The notes beneath the pieces are model-generated. The model saw only the letters and a list, made by a program, of their open reading frames with translations. It was not told the DNA's origin and ran no database searches. 64,000 nucleotides of DNA from Bufo bufo (taxonomy: Eukaryota; Chordata; Amphibia; Anura; Bufonidae). The DNA is taken from positions 71,703,371 through 71,767,370 of the forward strand of contig NC_053393.1 of the NCBI RefSeq assembly GCF_905171765.1, written 5' to 3'. Shown here piece by piece: positions 1 through 10,116 of the stretch; position 1 is the first letter of the stretch; each line of letters begins with the position of its first letter. The position numbers and the translations under genes were made by a program.

Positions 1-580
1 GTGTGATATACCTATAATATAATTTATATATAGTGCATTTGTATTGTGCAGCAGTTGTGTGCGGTTCTGCTGAGATACCGCAGCTATACAGAGGGACAAA
101 CACTATTTGAACAACTAATTGCAACTGGTGTGATAGGAAAGTTGCCCCCCCAAAAAATTGAATAAAGCAGGAGTGTGATATACCTATAATATAATTTCTA
201 TATAGTGCATTTGTATTGTGCAGCAGTTGTTTGCTGTTCTGCTGAGATACCGCAGCTATACAGAGTGATAAACGCTATTGGAACAACTAATTGCAACTGG
301 TGTGATATACCAGTTGCCCCCCCAAAAATAACTGATTGAGGCAGGGGTGTGATATACCTATAATATAATTTCTATATAGTGCATTTGTATTGTGCAGCAG
401 TTGGGTGCGGTTCTGCTGAGATACCGCAGCTATACAGAGGGACAAACGCTATTGGAACAACTAATTGCAACTGGTGTGATAAACCTGTTGCCCCCAAAAA
501 AACTGATTAAGGGGTTTGATATACCTGCTTCCAGAAAATAATCATTAAGGGGTTCTATATACCTGCTTCCACAAATACTG
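1..580 (+). repeat. Subterminal tandem repeat, about 174-bp unit x3
   Basis: Three copies of a roughly 174-bp unit start at 1, 173 and 347. Each begins GTGTGATATACCTATAATAT, contains a CAGCAGTTG / CTGCTGAGATACCGCAGC segment, and ends in a C-run followed by an A-run. Two shorter degenerate units (about 36 bp, GATATACCTGCTTCC-type) follow at 513-580. Subterminal repeats are common in hAT elements and can be transposase-binding sites; that role is an inference here. Confidence 0.85.
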
Positions 581-612
581 CTCTTATATAGGGACTTTGT
601 CACAGGGTCTTT

Positions 613-1218
613 TTGAAAATGACAGGCAGAGGAAGAGGCAGCCCATTCTGCAGGGCTGGTAGGGGTCGGGCAGGAGCACCAGGCCGGAGCCTAAATGGGA
701 AGTTGGAGAAAGTGCGTGCGATTACGTCAAAGGACACACCAGAATTGGTTGAGTGGCTCACTCAGCCTTCCGCTTCTGCACCCTCCTCATCCTCTGTATC
801 AGCACCCTCCTCACTCTCTGCTGTGTGCACCCCCAAAAACACCACCACCACCACCATAGCCCCTCCATAGCCCCATATAAACGGTTGGACTCGGATGCCT
901 TTAGAAAATTTGTGGCCATTGGCACACCGCAATGGAAGGTCCCCGGAAGGAAATATTTTTCCCAGAAGGGCATCCCAGAGCTATATGGCCATGTTCAGCG
1001 GCAAGTGAATGTATCTCTGGCATACAGTGTGAGTGCCAAGATACATCTGACCACAGACAGGGAAGGTACATAACTTTTACTGCCCACTGAGTGAATCTTC
1101 TGACGGCTGTCAAGCATGCAACCCGTGGCACCCGTGTGGATTTGGTGTTACCGCCACGGATTGCGTGCAGGCCTGCCTCTTCTCTTCCTCCTACTCCATC
1201 CTCTGTCTCCTCCTTGGC
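613..1218 (+). pseudogene. hAT transposase, N-terminal half (broken)
   Basis: The frame opening at 613 or 619 encodes a basic Gly/Arg-rich start (TGRGRGSP) and a Ser-rich linker, then stops at 870. The conserved part continues in another frame to 1073: a segment with DAFRKFV, VPGRKYFS, IPELY and IHLTTD, which is the usual block before the catalytic core in ZBED-like hAT transposases. Further codons (ITFTAH, then a TGA where Trp is expected, then VNLLTAVK) run on to 1218. There is therefore one frameshift near 860, a shift near 1065 and at least one nonsense codon. The reading is cut at 1218 by the insertion at 1219-2904 and resumes at 2905. It would bind DNA and catalyse cut-and-paste transposition if intact. 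I see no clear BED finger in this part. Confidence 0.75.
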
Positions 1219-1515
1219 CAGTGGCGTAGGGATCGCCATAGCAACCATAGCGGTGGCTATGGGGCCCTACGCCACTAGGGGGCCCGTCCGACCGCATTCA
1301 AATTTTTTATTTTTTTTTTATTAACACACACAGATACTACAGCCAGGAGGTGGCGTAACTACCGGGGAAGCAGCTACTTCGGGGCCCGACAGTTTATTTT
1401 CAAGTTAGTTAAATATCGATGTCTTACTGTTCAGGGCCCCTTCACAGCAGCGGTCTTAATGTTCCCTCGCTAATGTGCTCTAATCTTACTGTATATACTA
1501 AAGTCTCCTGATGTG

Positions 1516-1900
1516 TCTGGGATTCGAACCCACAACCTCCAATGTATCAGTGTATCAGAGGCAAAGCATTAAACCTCACAGCCATAAAGAAGGCATTGCA
1601 ACTGAATGAAAAAATTTGACACTTCTACTGTTATAGCTGGCTAAGTGTACAACTATACACATGACAGCTGCCCCAACACACCCAGCACTGCTATATCTCT
1701 ATATGACAGCTATCCCAGCACACTCATCTCTGCTATATCTCTATATATGAGCAGCTATGTGTATAGATGTACACTTAGCCAGCTATAACAGTAGAAGTCT
1801 CATAATTTTTCAGTCAGCAGCAAGGCAGCTGTTATGGTCTTGAGGGTAGGTGCTCTGCCTCTGATACAGAAGGTCGTGGGTTCGAATCCCAGCAGAAACC
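1516..1900. repeat. Inverted pair of tRNA-like (SINE-head) segments
   Basis: A tRNA-like segment lies on the minus strand at about 1516-1583 and another on the plus strand at about 1836-1900. Both contain the Pol III B-box core GGTTCGAATCC and share TGCCTCTGATAC and GTGGGTTCGAATCCCAG. Between them, GTTATAGCTGGCTAAGTGTA near 1632 is repeated inverted near 1780, so the whole block can fold back. These are not functional tRNA genes: the acceptor stems do not pair convincingly. Decayed SINE heads or tRNA-derived segments captured by the hAT element are the best reading. Confidence 0.6.
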
Positions 1901-2214
1901 TTTTCTGAAATACAAGCAGTGACTCCATATATGGACATACAGGGCGGGACACAATACAGGGAGGGACACAGGAAGAGGCTGCATCGCATCGCTGACATGG
2001 AGGTAAGTAGAAGTGTTTATTTTTATTTTTTTTAATACCCGACTGTTACTGCCATGGGGGGAGCGGCGGGGGGGGGGGGCACTTGATACTGGCACATGGG
2101 GGGAGGGGGGTTGGCACCTGACCTGATACTGGCACCTGGGGGGGGGGTTGGCACCTGATACTGGCACATGGGGGGGGGGGGGGAGAGAGAGGCACCTGAT
2201 ACTGTGGATGGCAC

Positions 2215-2840
2215 TGTTCAGGGGAGGGGGATCTGTGTATGGCACTATTTAGGGGAGTGTGGATGGCACTATTTAGGGGAGGGGGGATCTGTGGATGGCA
2301 CTATTTAGGGGAGGGGGGATCTGTGGATGGCACTATTTAGGGGAGGGGGGATCTGTGGATGGCACTATTTAGGGGAGAGGGATCTGTGGATGGCACTATT
2401 TAGGGGAGGGGGGATCTGTGGATGGCACTATTTAGGGGAGGGGGGATCTGTTGATGGCACTATTTAGGGGAGGGGGGATCTGTGGATGGCACTATTTAGG
2501 GGAGGGGGGATCTGTGGATGGCACTATTTAGGGGAGGGGGGATCTGTGGATGGCACTATTTAGGGGAGGGGGGATCTGTGTATGGCACTATTTAGGGGAG
2601 GGGGATCTGTGGATGGCACTATTTAGGGGAGGGGGGATTTGTGGATGGCACTATTTAGGGGAGGGGGGATCTGTGGATGGCACTATTTAGGGGAGGGGGG
2701 ATCTGTGGATGGCACTATTTAGGGGAGGGGGATCTGTGTATGGCACTATTTAGGGGAGGGGGATCTGTTGATGGCACTATTTAGGGGAGGGGGATCTGTG
2801 GATGGCACTATTTAGGGGAGGGGGATCTGTGGATGGCACA
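2215..2840 (+). repeat. G-rich minisatellite, 32-33-bp unit, about 19 copies
   Basis: The unit GGATGGCACTATTTAGGGG followed by AGGGGGGATCTGT is repeated head to tail about 19 times with very little divergence (five or six G, TGTGG versus TGTTG or TGTGT). Each unit carries two G-runs of four or more, so adjacent units could form G-quadruplexes. It lies wholly inside the non-autonomous hAT element. I see no spacers of differing sequence, so it is not a CRISPR-like array. Confidence 0.95.
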
Positions 2841-2904
2841 GAGGGGGGGGGGGGCCATAATTTTTTTTTGCTATGGGGCCCATGCATTTCTAGCTACGCC
2901 CCTG

Positions 2905-4591
2905 TCCTTGGCTGACTCCTTCTTTTCCACTGCTACCCTCTCTTCCGCTGAACCCCCCCAGCTCCCCAGAACCTATTTGATCTGCCAGGTGAGACGTTGC
3001 CATGCTGTTCTTCGGCTGTTGTGCCTGGAAGCCAAGAGCCACACCGGTCCTGCACTCCTTTCAGCTCTGCGGTCACAGGCCGATCAGTGGCTAACCCCGC
3101 TCAATTTGACAGTTGGTAAAGTGGTGTGCGACAACAGTGCCAATCTGCTGAGCGTGCTGAAACAGGGCAAAATGACACACGTGCCATGTATGGCACATGT
3201 CCTGAACTTAGTCGTACAGCGATTCGTTGCCAAATACCCCGGGGTCCAGGATGTCTTGCGGCAGGCCAGGAAAATCTCTGGCCATTTTAGAAGATCTTAC
3301 ACGGCCATGGCTCTCCTTTCTGACAATCAGCGGCGACACCACTTGCCCGTCAGACATCTGATTTGTGACTGCCCAACCCGCAGGAACTCCACCTTGTATA
3401 TGCTTGAAAGGCTGCTCCAGCAGAAATGTGCCGTTAACGACTACCTTTACAAACTGTGCGGCAGGACAGGTACTGGGGAGCTTGTTTTTTTTTCACTGCG
3501 CCAGTGGCTGCTCATGCGCGACGCATGCAGACTTCTGCGGCCATTTGATGAGATCACCAAACTGGTCATACGCAGCCAGGGCGCCATCAGTGACATCGTA
3601 CCTTACGCCTTCTTTCTGGAGCGTGCATTGCATTGTGTCATTGATCAAGCTGTCGAGGAGCAGGAAGATGAGGAAGTCGCAATGCTGAATGAATTCCCAG
3701 GGGGGGGGTACTCCATCTGAGACAAGGCAGCAGGAGTCTGAAGAGGAGTCAAAGGAGGATGGTGCCTGGGTGGAGGAGGAGGAACAAGTAGAGCAGGCTT
3801 TAAACTTTTCTGGGATCCCTGGTGTTGTCCGTGGATGGAGGGAGAAGACCGAAGACGACATTCTCCTGGACGATGAGCAGGAGCCAGGCCGCTCCACCAC
3901 TTCCAATTTAGTGCAATTGGGGGCCTTCATGCTCCAGTGTTTGAAGAGGGACCCCCTTATAAAAAGCATAAAGGGCAAGGACCAGTACTTGGTGACAACG
4001 TATTCAGACCCCCGGTACAAACACAAAATGGCGGACATGTTACCAGCATCACAGAGGGTTGTCAGAATGCAGCATTTCCAGGCCTTGCTTCAAAAGATGC
4101 TGCATTATGCTGTTGCGGGTGCTGGCAGAGGAATTTCCACCCACAGAGAAACAGTTGCGGGTACCAATACAACAGCGCATGCAAGAAGAGGGCGGTTTGA
4201 AGATGTGTTGGTCACTTCGGATATGAGATTATTCTTGCAGCCAACCCATCGACAGCCGCCCTCCGGATCCAGCCTCAGGAAACGCCTAGACCGACAGGTG
4301 TCCAACTACATCGGGTTAACGGCCAATGTGGACGCTCTGAGAAGCGAGGAACCCCTTGACTACTGGGTGTGCAGGCTTGACCTGTGGCCAAACCTGGCAC
4401 AATTTGCCGTGGAACTCTTGGCTTGCCCATCGTCCAGTGTCCTGTCCGAAAGGACGTTCAGCGCAGCAGGGGGGATTGTGACCGATAAGCTCACTCGCCT
4501 AGCTCACGACAGTGTGGACTACCTCACATTTCTAAAAATGAATGAGGCATGGATCTCAGAGGAATTCAACACCTGTGACGACCACATTTAA
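2905..4591 (+). pseudogene. hAT transposase, catalytic and dimerisation region (broken)
   Basis: This continues the gene interrupted at 1218. The frame to 3720 carries VGKVVCDNSANLLSV, with an Asp at a position typical of the RNase H-like core, and VPCMAHVLNLVVQ, the conserved C-x2-H type block. The coding frame then shifts within a run of nine G at about 3700-3708, and a second frame (3689-4591) carries the acidic linker and the hAT C-terminal dimerisation block: ELLACPSSSVLSERTFSAAG, then DSVDYLTFLKMN, ending in TAA at 4589-4591. A slip in the G-run is the simplest explanation for the frame change. With the nested insertion and earlier lesions, the gene cannot make a transposase. Confidence 0.88.
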
Positions 4592-4699
4592 TTGAATTTC
4601 ACCTATTACCATTGGTTTTTTTTTCAAGAGGGGGGATTTTGTTAGCCATGTTTTTAATCCAATTTTATATTTTCAGTTCTTTTAAACATATGTATTTGA

Positions 4700-5060
4700 C
4701 ATGTATATGTACTGGCCTTCAGTAAAATTGATATCCAATGACCGCCTAATGAACCTCTAGCCACATAATGACTTGATCTTTTCTGTACGTTGAATGCATA
4801 ATTTTTGGGGCCTTTAATGTAACTAGCCAACAGTAAAATTGTTATACGGTGACCACCTAATGTACCTGCAGCCACATTATCAATTGTTCTTTTCTGTACG
4901 GTGAATGAATAATTTTTGGGGCCTGTACTCCACTGGCCTGCAGTAAAATTGTTATCCACTGACCGTCTAATATACCTCCAGCTACATAATCACTTGATGT
5001 TTTCTGTCCGGTGAATGCCTAATGTTTGGGGCCTGTACTCCCGTGGCCTAAAATAAAATC
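4700..5060 (+). repeat. 3' subterminal tandem repeat, about 110-bp unit x3
   Basis: Units start near 4711, 4821 and 4931. Each holds a CAGTAAAATTG block, a CACCTAATGTACCT-type block, TTTTCTGTACGGTGAATG and TTTTTGGGGCC. A fourth partial unit runs to about 5060. They mirror the subterminal repeats at the left end of the same hAT element, although the sequence differs. Bases 5061-5361 hold the end of the element and no reading frame of note. Confidence 0.8.
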
Positions 5061-5376
5061 TTTCTAGGCTCCAGCAGGGCACATTTTTGAGAGTCTCCCT
5101 TTAAGCTGCATAAAAATGGCCCCTGATTAAAATACATATTCTTTGTGGGAATTTTTGCCATTGATCCCCCTCTGGTATGTCACTGTCCATGTTGTGGGAC
5201 GATTTGTGCACTTCTAGTAAGTATTTGGTGGCTGCAAATATGACCTGAAGGTTTTTCAGGTTCACCTGCCATTAAAGTGAATGGGGCCCGCTGCAAACTT
5301 GCGGTTCGCGAACATTTGATTTCGTTGGCGAATCGTCCCGGCCGATGTTCGTCCATCACTAGTGAATGCAGCCTTA

Positions 5377-5595
5377 GGCTACATTCACACGACTGTATGA
5401 ATGGGTCCACATCCGTTCCGCAATTTTGCGGAACGGGTGCAGAACCATTAATTTCAATGGGGCCGCAAAAGGTGAGAACAGCATACCATGTGCTGTCCGC
5501 ATCCGTTGTTCTGTGGCCCCGCAGATTTCAGAACGCCCACGGACCGGTATCTGTGATGTGGATCCGCAAAACACTACGGTCGTGTGAATGTAGCT
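5377..5595. mobile_element. Hairpin MITE, TTA target duplication (PIF/Harbinger-like)
   Basis: It begins GGCTACATTCACACGACTG and ends with the inverted form CGTGTGAATGTAGCT. TTA flanks both sides (5374-5376 and 5596-5598). A 3-bp TTA/TAA duplication is the hallmark of PIF/Harbinger elements; the family call is inferred from that alone. It lies 15 bp to the right of the proposed hAT end. Bases 5599-6044 hold AT-rich sequence in which I recognise nothing. Confidence 0.7.
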
Positions 5596-6272
5596 TTATT
5601 CAATATCTGTGGGTACAACAGTCATTTTGGGTTCAGGTCCTACAACCAGACATACTATAATATTAAGTTAGCATATATGTCAAACTATCAATAGTCATCA
5701 ATGAATATCTGTTCCATATGATTATTTAATGTAAAACCTCTTGAAACATACAGCATTCCTATTAGTGAGTGGTTTTGCGGTGTTCCACTCGGTGCCTGCT
5801 CAGCACCATCTTGTGATTACAGTATCAGAGTTGTCATGTAGTTATCACATTTTACCACATATTCTTTTAAATCTTGTTACTTTCATGTTCTCCGCCAGCA
5901 CATTTCCAGCACAAGACATTTTCAGGTTCTAAAGTTTTCTGAATAGAATTCTTTGGTCAACATTTTCTTCACATCTGATGTATTTTGTGAAACTACTTGT
6001 CATATTCGACTATTTTTCTTTTATCCTATTTTTTTATGTCAATAGTTTTTTTAATTAATTTTCAAAAGTATAAGATAATCAGCAATGAGCAGCAATACAG
6101 TCAGCACTTTACACAGCCAAATTGGCAGCACCGACTTGACCGCTCGTAAGATACAGCAGTAAATATTCAACAAACAGTACCAACAGTCAAAGGGACCTTC
6201 AGTACACACAAAAGAGTACACAGAAAGATAGTACACTTGCAGGAGATACATAATGTAATACTTAGATCAAGA

Positions 6273-9200
6273 TTAGTCAAGGGATTGTATTGCGAGTGGG
6301 GAATGACCCCAGGAACCCCACACCCCTTCAAATACTGTAGATGAGTGTCCAGCTCCCGCCAACACTTTCTCGTGGATATATGTAGAATTGAGCTTGCGGG
6401 TAATATCCGTCAAGCTGGGGATATTCTGGGATTTCCAATTTTGTGTAATAGCCAATTTGGTTGAGAGAAAGAGATGCCCCAGAACCACCCGTACGTTGCA
6501 GGGGAATTTATCGAGATCAATAAAAAGGAGGGCCAATGAGGGGGAATGCAAGAGCTGGCTACCCAATAGGTCAGAAGCAAGAGAAAAGGTGGTTTTCCAT
6601 ACATCTTGTAACAGAGGGCAAGACCACAAAATGTGATATAGTGTGCCTCTCTGGCCACAGCCCCTCCAGCACAGGTGTGAAGTTCCCTGAAAAATGCAGC
6701 TCAGGCGGTCTGGCGTGTAATAGTAGTGTAGTAATGTAGTTTTCATCAGAGATTTGTAATGCAAGGCACATCTGAGATTCTTTGAAATAAAGGCAAAGGC
6801 CAAGGACCATTGTTCATCTGAGAACGATAAATTTAGTTACTTTTCCCAGGTGTGCAATGGGGTTGACTTAGTAAAAGATCCTTTGTCTCTGAGCATCATA
6901 TACAAAGGGCGGAGGCGTGTACAATGTGGTGAGGAAAGTGACCAAAATTAGAAAATTTCCTGGTTGACCATTATCTTAATAGGGGAATTAGCTGTGACGA
7001 AGTGTCTAATACATAAATATTTATAGAAGTCGGTATTTGGTATCTGGTATTGCTTATGTAGGAGTTCAAAGGAGCAAAAGGTATCTGAGACAAACTGTTT
7101 TGATAGTAGGTCCAGGCAACTTGTCGCCGAGGGCGAAATCGTTAAATTGGGGCCGAGAAGATTGAGCACCGTTATGGGTGTAGATGGTGGGAATGGTTCG
7201 GGCGCATAGGAGCACAGTTTATGAAATTTAGACCAGTTTCCTAATGCCATAGATACCAACGTTGGGACAGAAGGTCGGATAAATGCTGGATGGAGAGCTG
7301 CTAGTAAAAGAGACATAAGGCTCTGTACAGAGGACAGTGCCGCTTCCATATGGACCCATTGATTAGAGTGACTATCCAACCACCATTCTCTCAGTTGGGA
7401 TATTTGCGAAGCTAAAAAGTAGTCATAAATATACGGAAGGCCTAGCCCACCCTGACATTTAGCTCTTTGCATTAACGCAGTTGCTATTCTAGGTCTGAGT
7501 TGTTTCCAGACTAAGGTATTGATCAGCTTGGTGCACTTCCCAAAGAAGCTGGATGGTGGAGAAATTGGCAGCGTCTTGAATAAATATAGGAGCTTGGGAA
7601 GTATGAACATCTGAAAAGATGCAATACGGCCTACCCAAGACGTCTCATATTTAGCCAAATTGGAGAGATCTTTCTCTATTGTCCTTAGGAATGGGAGGTG
7701 ATTTACGGCATACAGGCTTCACCGAAATAGAAGACGTCATCGGTGCAGGCGCACTGAGGGAGTGCTGAGGAGGCGAGCCTCCTCATCTCAGAGCGCCTGC
7801 GCCGAATGAACACAGGCGCGCGATTTTTGAAATGCCGACAGGGCTGGCCGGAGGAGGAGATCCCGGCTGGCCCTGTCAATCAACACGACGAGGGGGCGGT
7901 TTTCTGCAGCTGCTACCAGCAAGTAGCCGCCCTACTTGTTGGTAGAGGCCTAATTTACATATTATAAAACTTCGTTTTTACAAGAAACTGCTGGATCAAA
8001 GTAAGTAACACCATTATATTTTCATATATCGCAGGATAAGTAATTTAACTACCCCAAAAAAAAAAAAGACTTTAGTGGGGTGACAGAAGCCCTTTAAGAG
8101 ACGTTTGGGGATTTGTCAGCGATAGAATAAAGTCATCAGCATATAGGCTAACAATGTGTTCCCTGTCTCCTATAGTAATTCCAGTTATCTCAGAACATTG
8201 TCGCAAAGCCTGGGCTAGCAGCTCAATTGTTAGTACAAATATCAAAGGGGATAGGGGGCAACCCTGGCAGGTACCGTTGGTAATGTTAAAGGGGTCTGAA
8301 AGTGCCCAGTTAACCCAGAATCTTGCGCTGGGTTGGGTATATAGCGCTTTAATAGCCGTCAGGATCGCCCCAGAGAATCCCAACTTCGATAAGACCGCAA
8401 ACGCAAATGACCAGTTAGTGCGGTCAAATGCCTTTTCGGCATCTAGGGTGACCAACAAGGCCGGGACTTTCGATCTTTGTACAAAATCTAGAATATTCAA
8501 TGTGCGTCTGGAATTATCTTGTAATTGTCTGCCTCTTACAAAACCCACTTTGTCTACGTGGGTAAGGGCTGAAATATATGGGGCCAGGTGATTAGCCAAC
8601 ATTTTTGCGTATATTTTCGTATCGGTATTCAAGAGTGAGAGTGGGTGGAATTTCTTTGTGTCATCTGAGGGGGGGAAGGGGGTCAGTTTTGGGGATAGTG
8701 ACTATTGTCGCCTCCAACATCTCTTTTGGGGGACAGCCTGTGGTAACTAATCGTCAAAAGATTTGACATAAATATGGGGAGAGCTCCTTCTTGAATGCCT
8801 TGTAGTATGCATTTGAAAACCCGTCTGGGCCGGGGGGTTTATTATTGGGTAACTTTTTAATAACCCCTAGGATCTCTGCCTACGTCACAGGGGAGTTTAG
8901 GTCCTCTAGCTGGGTATTGGTGAGGCTTGGAAGTTTTAGGGAACATAAGAATTGATCAATAGCTACTGCTGTTTGAGGAGATGGTTCCGACTGTGGTGTC
9001 AGGTTGTAGAGGGCTTCATAAAAGCTCTTAAAGGAATTTGCAATTCCTTGCGGGTCCATTATGCTCTTACCCGACGGCCTCGACGTGAGAAATGGGATCT
9101 TAGCTTTAGAGGCTCTTTCCTTCAATCTACGGGCTAATAGTTTCCCTGATTTATTGTCTTGTGCATAGTAGGACGCATTTAAGGTTTTTAGACGCTTCTC

Positions 9201-10116
9201 ATAGTTGTAGAGCAGACAATCTTTTAATTGGAGACGCAAGTTTTGCAGTTGGGTCGCTATATTAATGGAGGGATTAGCTTTATTACAAGACTCCAAGGAT
9301 CGGATCTGTGATGTCAGCGCGGTAATGCGCTCCTCTCGGTCCTTCTTTGCCTTATGCCCAGATTTGATGAACAAGCCCCTCATGAACGCTTTGTGGGCGT
9401 TCCACAGAGAGAAGGGGTTTGACACAGATCCATCGTTTAGACAAAAGAATTCCCTTAACCCCTCTTGTAATGTTATCTTATGTTTGGGGTGTTCCAACAA
9501 AAACGTGTTATTGCGCCACGGGGAGTAAGGGGGTCTGTTAGTTTCACTAATAGTCAATGTAATGGGCGCGTGGTCAGACCACGTGATTAGTTCTATTGAA
9601 GAGTATGTGGCAATGCGTAAGAGGTTGCGGTCCACCAGAAAGATGTCTATTCTGGAATAAGATTGATGGACGCTGGAAAAGAAGGAGTAATCTTTTTCTC
9701 TGTCATGATGGAGCCTCCAGATATCATAGAGGTCTTCCCTCAGTAAAACGGAGCTGAGACCCTGGACGTCGAGTCCATATGGGGATCTGATACTAAGTTA
9801 AAGTCGCCACCCCACAAGACTAGGCCTTGCTTAACTGCGTTCACCTTATTCATTAGCTTACGTACGAAGTGCAATTGGTGCTTATTTGGGACATATACAA
9901 AGACCATAGTGTATGTTACATTATTTATAGATGCTATCAAAATAATATATCGGCCATTCTGGTCTACTATAGATCTGGACAACTGAAATGCAACCGTATC
10001 CTTAATGGCAACCATAACGCCCCTCTGCTTTTTTGTATAGTGGGAGTGGAAAATATAAAGGGAAATGAACGTTTTTTAGCCTATGGGCATCTCCCTGTAA
10101 CAGATGAGTCTCAGTC
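6273..10116 (-). pseudogene. LINE ORF2, unit 1 (contains the only 3' end)
   Basis: Reading right to left: endonuclease part at 10015-9740 with GGDFNLVSDP; endonuclease end and linker at 9635-8880 with SDHAPI; reverse transcriptase at 8632-8072 with TLDAEKAFDR, NGTCQGCPLSPL and SLYADD; then a 376-bp MITE fragment (7718-8093); then the post-RT block at 7705-6948 with SWVGRIASFQMFILPK; and the C-terminal Cys-rich block at 6803-6273 (CWRGCGQRGTLYHILWSC). Lesions include stops near 8880 and 8750, a frame change at the C-run near 8680, the MITE replacement and a stop near 6840. This unit alone retains the ORF2 C-terminus. It is not functional. Confidence 0.88.
7718..8093 (+). mobile_element. Half of a palindromic piggyBac-like MITE in LINE unit 1
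   Basis: This 376-bp stretch matches the right half of the palindromic MITE at 26031-26792: a shared CGCAGGCGCA core, GCTACCAGCAAGTAGCCGCC, TTTACATATTATAAAA, and the terminus GGGGTGACAGAAGCCCT followed by TTAA (8094-8097). The left half and left TTAA are absent. On the LINE side the sequence jumps from the codons after YADD straight to LYAVNHLPF, so about 100 codons of LINE are missing. The LINE reading frame runs seven codons into the MITE and stops. Confidence 0.85.

Larger units (their letters stand above)
1219..2904 (+). mobile_element. Non-autonomous hAT element nested in hAT transposase gene
   Basis: The element starts CAGTGGCGTAGG and ends CTAGCTACGCCCCTG, giving imperfect inverted termini. 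It is flanked by a perfect 8-bp duplication, TCCTTGGC, at 1211-1218 and 2905-2912, the length expected for hAT transposases. Removing the insert plus one TCCTTGGC rejoins the hAT coding sequence. Inside are an inverted pair of tRNA-like segments (1516-1900), an exon-like module ending GACATGGAGGTAAGT (about 1983-2010) and a G-rich minisatellite (2215-2840). No transposase is encoded, so movement must have been in trans. It belongs to the same family as 59262-61305, which has a related CAGTGGCATTGCG terminus and the same module. Confidence 0.92.
1..5361 (+). mobile_element. hAT DNA transposon, 5' end outside window
   Basis: This is an autonomous-type hAT element read left to right. It has subterminal tandem repeats at 1-512, a broken transposase gene at 613-1218 plus 2905-4591, and 3' subterminal repeats at 4700-5060. 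I place its right end at about 5361, where the sequence ends in GTTCGTCCATCACTA. The complement of this, TAGTGATGGACGAAC, resembles the TAGTGTTGAGCGAAC terminus of the short hAT element at 27227-27465. The left terminus lies before base 1, so the target duplication cannot be checked. A second hAT-type element (1219-2904) is inserted in the coding region. The class call is firm because of the hAT dimerisation domain; the exact right end is inferred. Confidence 0.85.

Noticed and set aside
753..1073. A run of six His codons in an open frame, resembling a His tag
   Set aside because: It comes from an ACC/CAC-rich Thr/Ser linker read in a shifted frame of the hAT transposase gene. Nothing else suggests vector sequence.
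1836..1900. A functional tRNA gene
   Set aside because: The B box is good but the acceptor stem does not pair and the segment lies inside a transposon with a second inverted copy.
2215..2840. Regular 32-33-bp repeats resembling a CRISPR array
   Set aside because: The units are contiguous with no distinct spacers, lie inside a hAT element, and the window is eukaryotic.
8154..8591. Open 145-codon plus-strand frame, repeated four times (also 11536, 14918, 18619)
   Set aside because: It is the antisense of the LINE reverse transcriptase and is conserved only because the units are recent duplicates.
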